Below are positions 33,342-42,408 of a stretch of 64,000 nt of DNA, piece after piece (position 1 is the first letter of the stretch; every line of letters begins with the position of its first letter). The notes beneath the pieces are model-generated. The model saw nothing but the letters and a program-made list of their open reading frames with translations, was not told where the DNA came from and made no database searches. The stretch comes from UBA993 sp964436815 (GTDB taxonomy: Bacteria > Bacillota > Dethiobacteria > DTU022): contig CAYTER010000006.1 of the NCBI GenBank assembly GCA_964436815.1, forward strand, positions 1-64,000. Direction: 5' to 3'. Made by a program: the position numbers and the translations under genes.

Positions 33342-34178
33342 ATGCTTTCTTACGACTATGTTAAATGCGCCGACTTAAAGCAGGCTTTTGAGATCCTGAA
33401 AAGCAATGAGCACGCGCTACCTTTTGCCGGCGGAACCGATTTGATGGTCGGGATGCGTGGCGGTAAATTTGCTCCCCGCCTTTTGGTTGATATTAAAGGC
33501 CTGGAGGAGCTTCATGTTCTTAAAGAAGATGATTCAGGAATTACAGTTGGTGCTGCAGTTACCCTAAATCAGATCGCACTTTTTGACCCAATCGTTAAAA
33601 ACGCCACCCCCCTGGCTGAGGGCGCTCATAGCGTAGGCAGCTATGCAATCCGTAACAGGGCGACTCTGGCCGGTAATATTTGCAACGCCTCGCCGGCTGC
33701 AGACACAGCTGCTCCATTATATAGCCTGGCAGCTGTGATAAACCTGATTGGTCCGGATCAGAAGCGATCCATGCCGATTGAAGAATTTTTTCTCGGTCCC
33801 GGCAGGACTGCATTGCAGAAAGGTGAGCTAGTCCACTCTTTTTTAATCCCAAAACCATACGCGAACGGAAAAGGAGTTTATTTTAAAGCATCAAGGACCG
33901 GTTCGGTTGACCTTTCAACAGTGGGAGTTGCGGTTCAAAATTGGAGCGGCAAGGTAAGAATTGCCGTAGGTGCTGTTGCCCCGACGCCGGTCAGAGCTTT
34001 TCAGGTTGAGAAAGCGATCAATGAAGGCGGAGAAAAAGATTGGGCAAAAGCTGCAAGATTGGTCCATGAGGACATTTCACCGATCACGGATCTGAGAGGT
34101 TCACGTGACTATCGCTACCATATCGCCGAGGTTCTGGTCCGCCGTGGACTCGAGCAGACATTGGGGGTGTGGAAATGA
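33342..34178 (+). CDS. Molybdenum hydroxylase FAD-binding subunit (xanthine dehydrogenase type)
   Basis: The 278-residue medium subunit passes electrons from the Fe-S subunit through FAD to NAD or another acceptor. The FAD motifs are LPFAGGTDLMVGMR near residue 30 and a segment with SYAIRNRATLAGNICNASPA around residue 100. The stop overlaps the start of the Fe-S subunit (ATGA). It is part of a contiguous three-subunit set. Confidence 0.9.
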   Translation: MLSYDYVKCADLKQAFEILKSNEHALPFAGGTDLMVGMRGGKFAPRLLVDIKGLEELHVLKEDDSGITVGAAVTLNQIALFDPIVKNATPLAEGAHSVGSYAIRNRATLAGNICNASPAADTAAPLYSLAAVINLIGPDQKRSMPIEEFFLGPGRTALQKGELVHSFLIPKPYANGKGVYFKASRTGSVDLSTVGVAVQNWSGKVRIAVGAVAPTPVRAFQVEKAINEGGEKDWAKAARLVHEDISPITDLRGSRDYRYHIAEVLVRRGLEQTLGVWK

Positions 34179-34642
34179 CAAAAACAGTAACCCTTAACTT
34201 TACTGTAAATGGTGATCGTGAAACCAGGGAAACTTATATTGGGCAAACCCTGTTAAAATTTATCCGGGAGGAACTGCACCTGACCGGCACCAAGGAAGGC
34301 TGTGAAATTGGTGAATGCGGGGCCTGCACAGTATTATTGAATGGTAAACCAGTCAATAGTTGTCTGGTTCTGGCGGTTGAGCTCGATGGCAAGGAACTGG
34401 TAACAATTGAAGGTTTGTCAAAAAATGGCGAACTTGACAAGCTTCAAAAAGCCTTTATCAAGCATGCTGCTTTTCAATGCGGTTATTGCACGCCGGGAAT
34501 GATCATGGCGGGAAAGGCGCTTCTGGATCGAAAGCCTAACCCGACAGATGAGGATATAAACGAAGCCTTAAGCGGTAACCTCTGCCGTTGCGGCGCTTAC
34601 CAGGAAATCAGAGAGGCAATCAAAGCCTCAGCGAAAAGTTAA
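34175..34642 (+). CDS. Molybdenum hydroxylase [2Fe-2S] subunit
   Basis: The 155-residue small subunit has two [2Fe-2S] centres. The plant-type ferredoxin motif is CEIGECGACTVLLNG with a fourth Cys in VNSC. The C-terminal helical domain motif is CGYCTPGM followed by CRCGAY. It starts at ATG 34175, overlapping the FAD-subunit stop by 4 bases. It links the molybdenum site to FAD. Confidence 0.93.
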   Translation: MTKTVTLNFTVNGDRETRETYIGQTLLKFIREELHLTGTKEGCEIGECGACTVLLNGKPVNSCLVLAVELDGKELVTIEGLSKNGELDKLQKAFIKHAAFQCGYCTPGMIMAGKALLDRKPNPTDEDINEALSGNLCRCGAYQEIREAIKASAKS

Positions 34643-34661
34643 GGAGAAAGGAGGAATATAA

Positions 34662-36959
34662 ATGGCGGATTTAAAATATGTGGGAACTTCAGTTCCGCGA
34701 AAAGACGCTGTCGATAAAGTAACCGGTGCGGCGGAGTTTATTGATGACCGATTTCTTGGCCCCTTACTTTATGTAAAAATGAAAAAGAGTACCGTTGCCC
34801 ACGGTAAAATCAAAAAACTGGATATAGCCAAAGCCGCAGCTCACCCGGGAGTAAAGACAGTGATGACCGGTAAGGATTATCCGAATAAAATAGGGCTTTA
34901 CCTGGTTGACAGAGACTTTGTCGCTGTTGATAAAGTTCGTTTTATCGGTGAACCGGTCGCCATAGTGGCTGCAACGAGTGAAAGAGCAGCCCTTGAAGCT
35001 GTTGAACTCATTGAAGTTGAATATGAAGAGCTACCCGGGGTTTTTGATCCCCGCGAGGGCATGAAACCTGAGTCGCCACTGGTCCACGAAAATTTGGAAG
35101 CCTACGAAAGAGTGCCGATCTTCTATCCAGTGCCGGGCACTAATATCAGCAACCATTTTAAACTGCGCAAAGGCGATGTGGAAAAAGGTTTTGCTGAAGC
35201 AGACCTGGTGATCGAGCGTGACTACTATGTGCCGCAGATGCAACATGTACCGATCGAAACGCATAAGGCTGCAGCTCAATGGAGCCCGGGCGGCAAACTA
35301 ACGGTTTGGAGTACTGCTCAATCACCAAACGTAGTGCGGCAGTTGCTGGCCAAAGCTTTTGAACTGCCAATGCAGAATATCAGGGTAATTTCCAGCTATA
35401 TCGGCGGTGGTTTCGGTTGTAAGGCCGGCGCTTCCCTTGAGGGCCTGGTTATACCGATCGCCATGAAATTCCCCGGCTATGTAGCCAAAATAGTCTTCAA
35501 TCGTGAGGAAGATATGCAGGGCACTTTTATGCGTCAGGGCCTCTATTCAACGCTTAAAACAGGGGTCCGTAAAAATGGACGGATCACTGCCCTGGAATAT
35601 AAAATGGTCTGGGATGGTGGAGCCTACACCGAGTATGGTGTCAATATCGTCAGGGCTGCCGGTTACAGCTCAACAGGCGCTTATGACATTCCGAATGTAA
35701 AAACAGATTCATATTGTGTCTACACCAACAATTCAATTGGCGGCCCGGTACGTGGCTTTGGCATGTGTGAAATGCAGTGGGGCATTGAACGTCAGATTGA
35801 AGAGATTGCCAAAGAGCTAAAGATGGATCCGCTGGAAGTGCGCCTGCTTAACGGCATGAAAGAAGGCTCAACGACCGCAGCCGGTCAGGTGGTTCATCAT
35901 GTAGCTTATGACAAATGCCTTAAAACTGTAGCGGATAAGATTGGCTGGGGTAAAAAGGAGGGCAAGTTCCGCGGCAAAGGGATAGCCGGATTAGTTAAAT
36001 GCCCGGCCCAGCCGAGCAACGCTGCTTCATCGGCGATCATCCGCATTAATGAAGATGGCAGCGCCCACGTGATGATTGGGGCTACTGAGATGGGCCAGGG
36101 TATGCTGACCGCAATCAGCCAGATCGCGGCTGAAGGCCTGAATATCCCGGTGGATAAGATTGATATCAAGGTTCCCGATACCGATTTTACCCCTTACGAA
36201 TGGCAGAGCGTAGGCAGCAGGGTTACTTATACCTGCGGAACTGCTGTAAAACGGGCTGCGGCAGATGCCCTGGGGCAGATTTATTCTGTAGCATCCAACC
36301 TGCTGGAAGTACCGAAAGAAGACTTAAGTTTTGACGGTAAAATGGTTTATTCAACTAAAGATAAAAACATCAAAGCGACGATCAGGGAGGTAGCAGACAG
36401 CTGCAAGAAGTGCACCGGTGAGGGTATAGCCGGACCGATTATCGGCCGTGGTTCTTTTGTGCCATCCAATATGACCAACCTTGATCCGGAAACCGGACAG
36501 GGTAATCCCGGTCTCTTTTACTGTTTCGGAGCAACGGCAGTTGAAGTGGAAGTTGACCCTGAAACCGGGGTAATTACTGTATTACAGCTGGCCAGCTCAA
36601 TTGATGCCGGCAAGGCTGTAAACCCGCAGCTCTGTCATGTGCAGCTACATGGTGGAGCAATAATGGGACTTTCTACTGCTCTATACGAGGAAGTAAAGTT
36701 CGACAAGGGTGTGATGCTAAACCGTAACTTTACAGATTACAAGATAGCAGCAATCGACAATACCCCATATCTTGACAGTTTCATCATTGAGACACCTGAG
36801 GAAAACGGACCGTACGGCGCCCGGGGTATCGGCGAACAACCGATGATCGGTGTAGCTCCGGCAATTGCCAATGCGGTGTGCGACGCCCTGGATATTGATG
36901 TGAACACATTCCCATTAACACCGGAGCGTGTCTGGCAGGCTATTAAAGCTAAAAAATAA
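34662..36959 (+). CDS. Molybdenum hydroxylase catalytic subunit (xanthine dehydrogenase family)
   Basis: The 765-residue large subunit binds molybdopterin. Visible motifs are IGGGFGCKAG, GPVRGFGMCEMQ (the Arg region that contacts purine in xanthine dehydrogenase), GATEMGQGM for the cofactor, and the catalytic Glu in GARGIGEQP. Substrate is probably xanthine or another purine, given PucR, the permease and the Allfamily genes, but nicotinate- or pyrimidine-type hydroxylases look similar. YqeB and YqeC genes just downstream suggest that the site carries labile selenium. A terminator follows at 36983. Confidence 0.87.
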   Translation: MADLKYVGTSVPRKDAVDKVTGAAEFIDDRFLGPLLYVKMKKSTVAHGKIKKLDIAKAAAHPGVKTVMTGKDYPNKIGLYLVDRDFVAVDKVRFIGEPVAIVAATSERAALEAVELIEVEYEELPGVFDPREGMKPESPLVHENLEAYERVPIFYPVPGTNISNHFKLRKGDVEKGFAEADLVIERDYYVPQMQHVPIETHKAAAQWSPGGKLTVWSTAQSPNVVRQLLAKAFELPMQNIRVISSYIGGGFGCKAGASLEGLVIPIAMKFPGYVAKIVFNREEDMQGTFMRQGLYSTLKTGVRKNGRITALEYKMVWDGGAYTEYGVNIVRAAGYSSTGAYDIPNVKTDSYCVYTNNSIGGPVRGFGMCEMQWGIERQIEEIAKELKMDPLEVRLLNGMKEGSTTAAGQVVHHVAYDKCLKTVADKIGWGKKEGKFRGKGIAGLVKCPAQPSNAASSAIIRINEDGSAHVMIGATEMGQGMLTAISQIAAEGLNIPVDKIDIKVPDTDFTPYEWQSVGSRVTYTCGTAVKRAAADALGQIYSVASNLLEVPKEDLSFDGKMVYSTKDKNIKATIREVADSCKKCTGEGIAGPIIGRGSFVPSNMTNLDPETGQGNPGLFYCFGATAVEVEVDPETGVITVLQLASSIDAGKAVNPQLCHVQLHGGAIMGLSTALYEEVKFDKGVMLNRNFTDYKIAAIDNTPYLDSFIIETPEENGPYGARGIGEQPMIGVAPAIANAVCDALDIDVNTFPLTPERVWQAIKAKK

Positions 36960-36982
36960 CACTCAAGAGGGTTTTAAGATTG

Positions 36983-37015
36983 GGGGTACGGGTTAATACC
37001 GTGCCCCTTTATTTT
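36983..37015 (+). terminator. Terminator after the molybdenum hydroxylase genes
   Basis: GGGGTACGG (36983-36991) pairs with CCGTGCCCC (36999-37007, one G-T pair) across a 7-base loop, followed by TTTATTTTA. Confidence 0.75.
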
Positions 37016-37096
37016 ATGCCTATGCATAAAATGCATCTCCTTTAGTTTGTAGTATAATTATGATGTTATTAAGAAGACGGCAAAAGGAAGGAACCG

Positions 37097-37894
37097 ATGA
37101 TTCCTAAATTAGTAGTGATCAGAGGTGCCGGTGATCTGGCAACAGGAGTTGCCCATCGTCTCTGGCAGGCAGGGTTTGAGCCGGTTATGCTTGAACTCGA
37201 AAAACCGCTGGTCGTCCGCCGCACGGTATCGTTTGCCACGGCAGTATTTGAGAAGTCAATAACCGTGGAGGGCATTACGGCCATGCTTGGCTCTAGTGCA
37301 GAAGATGCCTGTAAATTATTGAACAGTAATATAATACCGGTTATTATTGATCCGGATGCAGGATCACTCGCAACCTTGCAACCCAAAATAGTAGTCGATG
37401 CCACTATGTCCAAAGGAAATGTGATTACCAGTCTGAACGATGCTCAACTGGTGATCGGTTTAGGGCCGGGTTTTTCAGCGGGTGTTGATGTCCATGCAGT
37501 TGTAGAGACAAAGAGGGGGCATTCACTGGGCAGAGCCATTTATCAGGGTTCTGCAGCCGAAGATACAGGCGAGCCGGGGTTAATAGCCGGGTATGGCCGT
37601 GAAAGACTGCTTCGTGCGCCGGTTAATGGGACAATAAAACCGGCTAAAGATATAGGTGCACTGGTAGAGAAGGGTGAAGTTGTCGCTACAGTAGATAAAA
37701 TACCGATCAAGGCAGAAATAAGCGGAATGTTGCGGGGTATGCTCTACCCGGGTTTGACAGTAAGCCGGGGGGTTAAAGTCGGCGATATTGATCCCCGGGG
37801 TGTAGAAGTTGATTATTTAGCAATCTCCGACAAGGCCAGAGCGATCGGCGGTGGCGTTCTCGAAATAATCCTGAACCGTTATTTCAAGTATTAA
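37097..37894 (+). CDS. yqeB: YqeB, selenium-dependent molybdenum hydroxylase system protein
   Basis: A 265-residue protein of the EF2563 family with a Rossmann-like start (IRGAGDLATGVAHRLWQAGF) and a C-terminal biotinyl/lipoyl-like barrel segment (LRAPVNGTIKPAKDIGALVEKGEVVATV). Genes of this family mark genomes whose molybdenum hydroxylases use a labile selenium ligand; the biochemical role is not settled. It lies between the hydroxylase subunits and the YqeC-MocA fusion. Confidence 0.85.
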   Translation: MIPKLVVIRGAGDLATGVAHRLWQAGFEPVMLELEKPLVVRRTVSFATAVFEKSITVEGITAMLGSSAEDACKLLNSNIIPVIIDPDAGSLATLQPKIVVDATMSKGNVITSLNDAQLVIGLGPGFSAGVDVHAVVETKRGHSLGRAIYQGSAAEDTGEPGLIAGYGRERLLRAPVNGTIKPAKDIGALVEKGEVVATVDKIPIKAEISGMLRGMLYPGLTVSRGVKVGDIDPRGVEVDYLAISDKARAIGGGVLEIILNRYFKY

Positions 37895-37978
37895 CAAAAC
37901 TTATTAACTGTCCCGGGTTAAAAGATGATGATCCCCCTTTAAAAAGGGTAAAAGCAAATAATAATTGGAGGAATATAG

Positions 37979-38251
37979 ATGTCTGCTGAATCTATTAAAC
38001 AAAATAATCCAGAACTAGAATACTGCTACTGCCACGAATGTCACAAACTGCGGGAAGCGGTCGATTTGGTTCTGACCGAAAAGGGTCTGCAATGCCGCTA
38101 CTGCGGAGGTTATAATTTTGACCAGGCCGGCTGGGTCGTTTGCCCTCACCATAAAATATCTGCTGTCAAGTGTCCACGTTCCGGCAAGGGAATTATTGCA
38201 AGTGAAAACGGTCTGGAATGCACTGACCGCTGCTTTTTCCGTTCGATCTGA
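37979..38251 (+). CDS. Small zinc-ribbon protein
   Basis: The 90-residue protein has Cys pairs CYCHEC, CRYCGG and later CPHHK, CPRSG and CTDRC, enough for two zinc sites. I do not recognise the family. It has a GGAGG ribosome site, and its end lies 18 bases before the YqeC-MocA fusion, so a role in maturation of the molybdenum hydroxylase is possible by context only. Confidence 0.65.
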   Translation: MSAESIKQNNPELEYCYCHECHKLREAVDLVLTEKGLQCRYCGGYNFDQAGWVVCPHHKISAVKCPRSGKGIIASENGLECTDRCFFRSI

Positions 38252-38269
38252 AACACGGGGAATTAAGAT

Positions 38270-39658
38270 GTGGATCAGCTTACACTTAACCATGCACTGC
38301 AACTGAGGAGACCTGCTGTTGTCTCCTTCTTTGGCGCGGGTGGAAAAACTTCCCTGATGCTGAAACTGGCAGGAGAGCTTGCCGATAATAAACTAAAAAC
38401 TGTTATTACGACAACAACCAAAATCTATCCTCCCGCTAATCTGCCGCTTATTTTGGCCTCAGATACAATCCCGGCGCTGAAAGAAATCAATCAATGTCTA
38501 AAAAAGTCTGACATTGTTGTACTCGGCAGCAGCATTTCTGCAGACGAAAAACTTAAAGGCATCGAGCCGGAGATGGTTTCGGAAATCCAAAATTCTCTTG
38601 AAAGCTTTGTTTTAGTAGAAGCTGACGGGGCGAATCGCAAGCCGCTAAAGGGCTTCAACCGCTATGAACCAGTTCTGCCAAAAGATTCCAACCATGTCCT
38701 TGCTGTAGTTGGAGCCGATGCCCTGGGAAAGATGATCAACGAAACTATTGTACACAGATTGAACATGTTTTCTGTCGCCACAGGTTTAAATAAAGGCGAA
38801 TCAATAACCGTATCTACCCTGGAACGGATATACCGTTATATGCTGGAAGCTGGTGAACCCCAGGCACCGGAGGCCATATTTACAGCTGTCCTGAATAAGG
38901 TGGATCTGCTAAGTAAACCGGAAGAAGTTGCCCTTAATTTATCAGCGGCGATGGCTAAATGCGGATCTGCCTATCGCAATTTACTCTTAACTACAACGGC
39001 CGAAGCAGATCCGGTTAAATTTCTGATTAGCACTGACTCAAAGCCAGTCAGGGTAAAAGTAGCCGCGATAATCCTCGCGGCCGGGCGATCTGAAAGGATG
39101 GGCGAGGATAAGCTTAATTTAAAACTAGGTGGCATCACTGTCTTTGAACATACGCTGAAAGCGGTTCTAAAAGCCGGAGCCGATCAGATTATCATTGTCG
39201 TGCGGCCTGATAGCACTTTAAGCGGACTGGCTGAAAAAGAGCAGTGCAGGATTGTGGTTAATCCTGCCCCTGAAACAGGTCTTTCTTCCTCACTGAAAGT
39301 AGGTTTAAGTGCTGTAGATGATACTTGCCAGGGGGTGCTTTTCGCTCTCGGGGATCAACCATTGACCCCGGTTACGGTTTACCGGGCTTTAATCAAAAGT
39401 TACCGGAATACTCTTAAAAAAATCACCTGTCCGCTGTTTGAAGGCAGAAGAGGCAATCCAACCATATTTGACCGACGAACATGGCCGGAACTACTGTTGC
39501 TCGAAGGTGACCAGGGCGGAAGATCGCTTATCGATCAATCTGCTGAAGATCAGATCGAATACCTGGCAGTCGACGATCCTGCCGTTGTTGCCGACCTCGA
39601 TACTCCAGAAGACTATATTCGTTTTCAGCGTGCTTTCAAAATGATGGAGCATTCTTAA
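38270..39658 (+). CDS. YqeC-MocA fusion (selenium-dependent hydroxylase accessory/molybdenum cofactor cytidylyltransferase)
   Basis: Two domains lie in 462 residues. Residues 1-~245 match YqeC, with the P-loop-like FFGAGGKTSLMLKLA and TTTTKIYPP. Residues about 262-462 match a MobA/MocA nucleotidyltransferase, with AAIILAAGRSERMGEDKL at its start and ALGDQPL in the active site, which would attach CMP to molybdopterin for the hydroxylase. The usual arrangement is two genes; fusion ties selenium insertion to cofactor cytidylation. Start GTG 38270. It ends 11 bases from a converging gene. Confidence 0.85.
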   Translation: MDQLTLNHALQLRRPAVVSFFGAGGKTSLMLKLAGELADNKLKTVITTTTKIYPPANLPLILASDTIPALKEINQCLKKSDIVVLGSSISADEKLKGIEPEMVSEIQNSLESFVLVEADGANRKPLKGFNRYEPVLPKDSNHVLAVVGADALGKMINETIVHRLNMFSVATGLNKGESITVSTLERIYRYMLEAGEPQAPEAIFTAVLNKVDLLSKPEEVALNLSAAMAKCGSAYRNLLLTTTAEADPVKFLISTDSKPVRVKVAAIILAAGRSERMGEDKLNLKLGGITVFEHTLKAVLKAGADQIIIVVRPDSTLSGLAEKEQCRIVVNPAPETGLSSSLKVGLSAVDDTCQGVLFALGDQPLTPVTVYRALIKSYRNTLKKITCPLFEGRRGNPTIFDRRTWPELLLLEGDQGGRSLIDQSAEDQIEYLAVDDPAVVADLDTPEDYIRFQRAFKMMEHS

Positions 39659-39669
39659 CTGCACTTAAA

Positions 39670-40548
39670 CTAAATGGATAAAACATGATTGGCTATCAAT
39701 TCAACTACCTGGGGAATAAGTGGATCGGGCAGATCGTGACCAAGACCGTCAATCAATTCAAAACGGCTGTTTGGCACATATTTGACGATATCCCTGCCGG
39801 CAGCGTAGGGAATAAGGGGATCAATTGAGCCATTGATAACCAAAGTGGGAGCATTGATTTTTTTCAACAGGTTTGTGCGGCTGCCATCACTGAGAATTGC
39901 GGCCAGCTGATGCAAAGTCCCCTGTGGATAAAGAGATCGGGAAACATTTGCTTTTACTCTTTCCAGCAGGGCCTGTTCATCCATTGAAGGGCTGCCAATC
40001 AGCTTAAAAAGTTCAACGTAGTAATCCACCCAGCTTTCCTGGTTCCTGTTTTTTGGTTTTTGTAATATTTTCCTCAGAACTGCAGGGCGAGGCCCCGGCA
40101 TTCGGGGATTGCCGGAAGAAGATATTATACAAGTTAGCGAGTTTACCCGTTCCGGGTATTTGGCAGCAACTACCTGGGCAATCATACCGCCCATCGATAT
40201 TCCGGCCAGGTGAACCCGGTCTAACCCCAGGATATCCAGCAAACCTACTGTGTCTGCAGCCATATCGCTTAAGCTGTAAGGGGCTGTGGTCCGGATTCCC
40301 AGGCGTGACATCAGGGCCAGCAGAAAGATATTCGGTTCTTGCTCAACCTTTATTTTTGTTGATAGGCCGATGTCACGGTTGTCAAAACGAATGACGAAAA
40401 GACCAAGATCTTCAAGCATCCGGTAAAACAGATCCGGCCAGGCGGTCAGTTGATTGCCAAGCCCCATGATTAAAATTATTGCCGGATTACTGCTGTCACC
40501 GGAGGTTTCATATTCAATCGTAATTCCATTTACCTGCACTGAAGGCAT
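39670..40548 (-). CDS. Alpha/beta-fold hydrolase
   Basis: A 292-residue hydrolase. The nucleophile Ser is in the elbow GISMGG, the oxyanion region is IILIMGLGNQLTAWPD, and the catalytic His is in DGLGHDLPD near the end. An esterase or lactonase-type activity is likely; the substrate cannot be predicted. It is a single gene on the minus strand between the purine island and the DUF4282 gene. Confidence 0.85.
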   Translation of the reverse strand: MPSVQVNGITIEYETSGDSSNPAIILIMGLGNQLTAWPDLFYRMLEDLGLFVIRFDNRDIGLSTKIKVEQEPNIFLLALMSRLGIRTTAPYSLSDMAADTVGLLDILGLDRVHLAGISMGGMIAQVVAAKYPERVNSLTCIISSSGNPRMPGPRPAVLRKILQKPKNRNQESWVDYYVELFKLIGSPSMDEQALLERVKANVSRSLYPQGTLHQLAAILSDGSRTNLLKKINAPTLVINGSIDPLIPYAAGRDIVKYVPNSRFELIDGLGHDLPDPLIPQVVELIANHVLSI

Positions 40549-40723
40549 CTCGAATTAACTCCTTTATGCCGCTTCTTCTTATTATATCACCGCTAACAAG
40601 CGTGAATACTTCTGTATGAGCATGTTTCTATTGATGGCGAGTACTGAATATGTTACAAAATATAGCTTTTTGTGTTATTATGGTTTCATGATTTTGCTCT
40701 AAAACGCGGAAGGAGGTTAATAA

Positions 40724-41152
40724 ATGACAGAGGAAAAAGAATTTAGAAATTGTCCTCATTGCGGCCAGGAAATATATGCCAAAGCCATCAAATGTAAACA
40801 TTGCAAGCAATTCGTAAATGGCGATCCTGGTTTGATTCGGGAACAGGAACCAGTTGTCTTTGAAAATGAAAAAGGGTTTTTGGGATCGTTGTTTGACTTA
40901 AGCATGACGGAAATGATAACTCCTAAGATTATCCGTTTTATCTTTATAATTGGTCTGCTTGGTTTAATTGCCGGCACTGTTTTCAGCCTGGTTACCGTAA
41001 TTATGACTGGGGAAATACTGATGATCATTCTGACGCTGATCGGCTTGGTGATCGGTATTTTTGTGGCAGCTATTTTATTGCGTATATACCTGGAGCTGGT
41101 GATTGTCCTCTTCCGGATTTATGATGAACTGAGATATCTGAATCGCAATTAA
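40724..41152 (+). CDS. Zinc-ribbon and DUF4282 membrane protein
   Basis: The 142-residue protein starts with a zinc ribbon (CPHCGQE and CKHCKQ, residues 10-30) and ends with a DUF4282-like membrane domain: two hydrophobic spans (about residues 65-85 and 90-115) followed by YLELVIVLFRIYDELRYL. Function unknown. It has an AAGGAGG ribosome site and a strong terminator after the stop. Confidence 0.75.
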   Translation: MTEEKEFRNCPHCGQEIYAKAIKCKHCKQFVNGDPGLIREQEPVVFENEKGFLGSLFDLSMTEMITPKIIRFIFIIGLLGLIAGTVFSLVTVIMTGEILMIILTLIGLVIGIFVAAILLRIYLELVIVLFRIYDELRYLNRN

Positions 41153-41170
41153 AAAAGTAATTATTATTAT

Positions 41171-41205
41171 AAAAGAAGCGTCAGTCAAGTGCTGACGCTT
41201 CTTTT
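41171..41205. terminator. Bidirectional terminator between the DUF4282 gene and tRNA cluster
   Basis: A perfect 14-bp stem (AAAAGAAGCGTCAG with CTGACGCTTCTTTT) closes a 7-base loop. It is flanked by A on one side and T on the other, so it can end transcription from both directions. Confidence 0.85.
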
Positions 41206-41210
41206 ATTTC

Positions 41211-41286
41211 TGGTGAGCCATCCAGGGCTCGAACCTGGGACACCCTGATTAAAAGTCAGGTGCTCTACCAACTGAGCTAATGGCCC
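41211..41286 (-). tRNA. tRNA-Lys (anticodon TTT)
   Basis: The 76-base tRNA has acceptor GGGCCAT pairing with ATGGCTC (one G-T), an anticodon loop containing TTT, the TTCGAGC T loop and encoded CCA. It is last in a three-tRNA transcript. Confidence 0.95.
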
Positions 41287-41291
41287 TTAAA

Positions 41292-41377
41292 TGGTGGAGA
41301 GGACTGGATTCGAACCAGTGAAGGCGCTGCCAGCAGATTTACAGTCTGCCCCCTTTGGCCAGCTTGGGTACCTCTCC
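41292..41377 (-). tRNA. tRNA-Tyr (anticodon GTA)
   Basis: The 86-base class II tRNA has acceptor GGAGAGG/CCTCTCC, anticodon stem AGACT with GTA in the loop, a long variable arm, T loop TTCGAAT and encoded CCA. Confidence 0.95.
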
Positions 41378-41388
41378 ACGTCTGTCGG

Positions 41389-41463
41389 TGGAGCCGACGA
41401 AGGGAATCGAACCCCCAACCTGCTGATTACAAATCAGCTGCTCTACCGTTGAGCTACGTCGGC
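41389..41463 (-). tRNA. tRNA-Thr (anticodon TGT)
   Basis: The 75-base tRNA has acceptor GCCGACG/CGTCGGC, anticodon stem CTGAT/ATCAG with TGT in the loop, T loop TTCGATT and encoded CCA. It is first in the tRNA transcript. Confidence 0.95.
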
Positions 41464-41492
41464 CAAACGTATACCGCTTCTGAAGCATTAAC

Positions 41493-41521
41493 AGTATAGC
41501 TTATTTTATAAGTGGCGTCAA
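41493..41521 (-). promoter_or_regulatory. Promoter of the tRNA-Thr-Tyr-Lys transcript
   Basis: Read on the minus strand, TTGACG (41521-41516) and TATACT (41498-41493) are 17 bases apart, and the tRNA begins about 30 bases downstream. Confidence 0.75.
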
Positions 41522-41604
41522 CACTGATAGAGCAGGATTTTTTTATCATTCTAGCGAAGTCATGAATGTTATAGATAACAAATAATATCCAAAGGAGCTT
41601 TAAG

Positions 41605-42399
41605 ATGGATGAAATTAAAGTAGCGATCATTGGTGGGACAGGAGTCTATGATCAGTCTCTGCTGGAAAACGAGACAGAGATTAAAGTTGATACAAGGTTT
41701 GGATCGGTTTTAATGAACCAGGGAAGCTACAAGGGGAGAAAGGTATACTTTTTAGCCAGGCATGGGGGAGGCCATTCAGTTCCGCCGCACCTGGTCAATT
41801 ACAGGGCTAATATTGCGGCATTAAAAAAACTTGATGTTAACGCAGTAATCGCCACGGCAGCAGTAGGCACCATGCGTAAATCAATGCCTCCCGGCAGCAG
41901 GGTGTTAATCGATCAGTTTATCGATTTTACTAAAAACCGCACTCCCACTTTTTATGAAGGAAAGGAAGGTTTTGTGGTTCATACAGATTTTACTGAACCC
42001 TATTGCTTCGAAATCAGGGATGCCGTGATCCGGGCTGCGGACAAGCTGGGCCAGGAGCTGATTGACGGCGGCTGTTACATATGCGCCGAAGGACCGCGAT
42101 TTGAAACACCGGCCGAAATAAAAATGATGGAGAAATGGGGTGGTGATCTGGTTGGGATGACCAATGTGCCTGAAGTTGTCCTGGCCAGGGAGGCCGGCTT
42201 GTGTTACGCGACAATCGCTTTACCGACCAATTATGCAGCCGGTATCTCTGCCACTCCTTTAACCCATGAAGAGGTGCTGGAAGAGATGGAAAAGGGAAAA
42301 CCGCACCTTGATCTCCTGCTGGCTTCCAGCATCATGGAGATCAAGCCTGAACATCAGTGCAGTTGCAGCGCCGCTGGTGTAAACTGGCCGGGGGCTTGA
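41605..42399 (+). CDS. S-methyl-5'-thioinosine phosphorylase (MTAP/PNP family)
   Basis: It would split methylthioinosine by phosphate into hypoxanthine and methylthioribose-1-phosphate. The 264 residues have the GGTGVYD start, the RHGGGHSVPPH phosphate/sugar region and MTNVPEVVLAREAGL. Where human MTA phosphorylase has two Asp that contact the adenine amino group (TDYDCW), this protein has TNYAAG, with Asn in the place used for 6-oxopurines. The MTA deaminase gene two positions downstream makes exactly that substrate. Confidence 0.8.
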   Translation: MDEIKVAIIGGTGVYDQSLLENETEIKVDTRFGSVLMNQGSYKGRKVYFLARHGGGHSVPPHLVNYRANIAALKKLDVNAVIATAAVGTMRKSMPPGSRVLIDQFIDFTKNRTPTFYEGKEGFVVHTDFTEPYCFEIRDAVIRAADKLGQELIDGGCYICAEGPRFETPAEIKMMEKWGGDLVGMTNVPEVVLAREAGLCYATIALPTNYAAGISATPLTHEEVLEEMEKGKPHLDLLLASSIMEIKPEHQCSCSAAGVNWPGA

Positions 42400-42408
42400 T
42401 TGCTGACG

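Noticed and set aside
41464..41604. SAM riboswitch before the methylthioadenosine genes
   Set aside because: The gap holds the minus-strand tRNA promoter and no S-box or other SAM-binding pattern.
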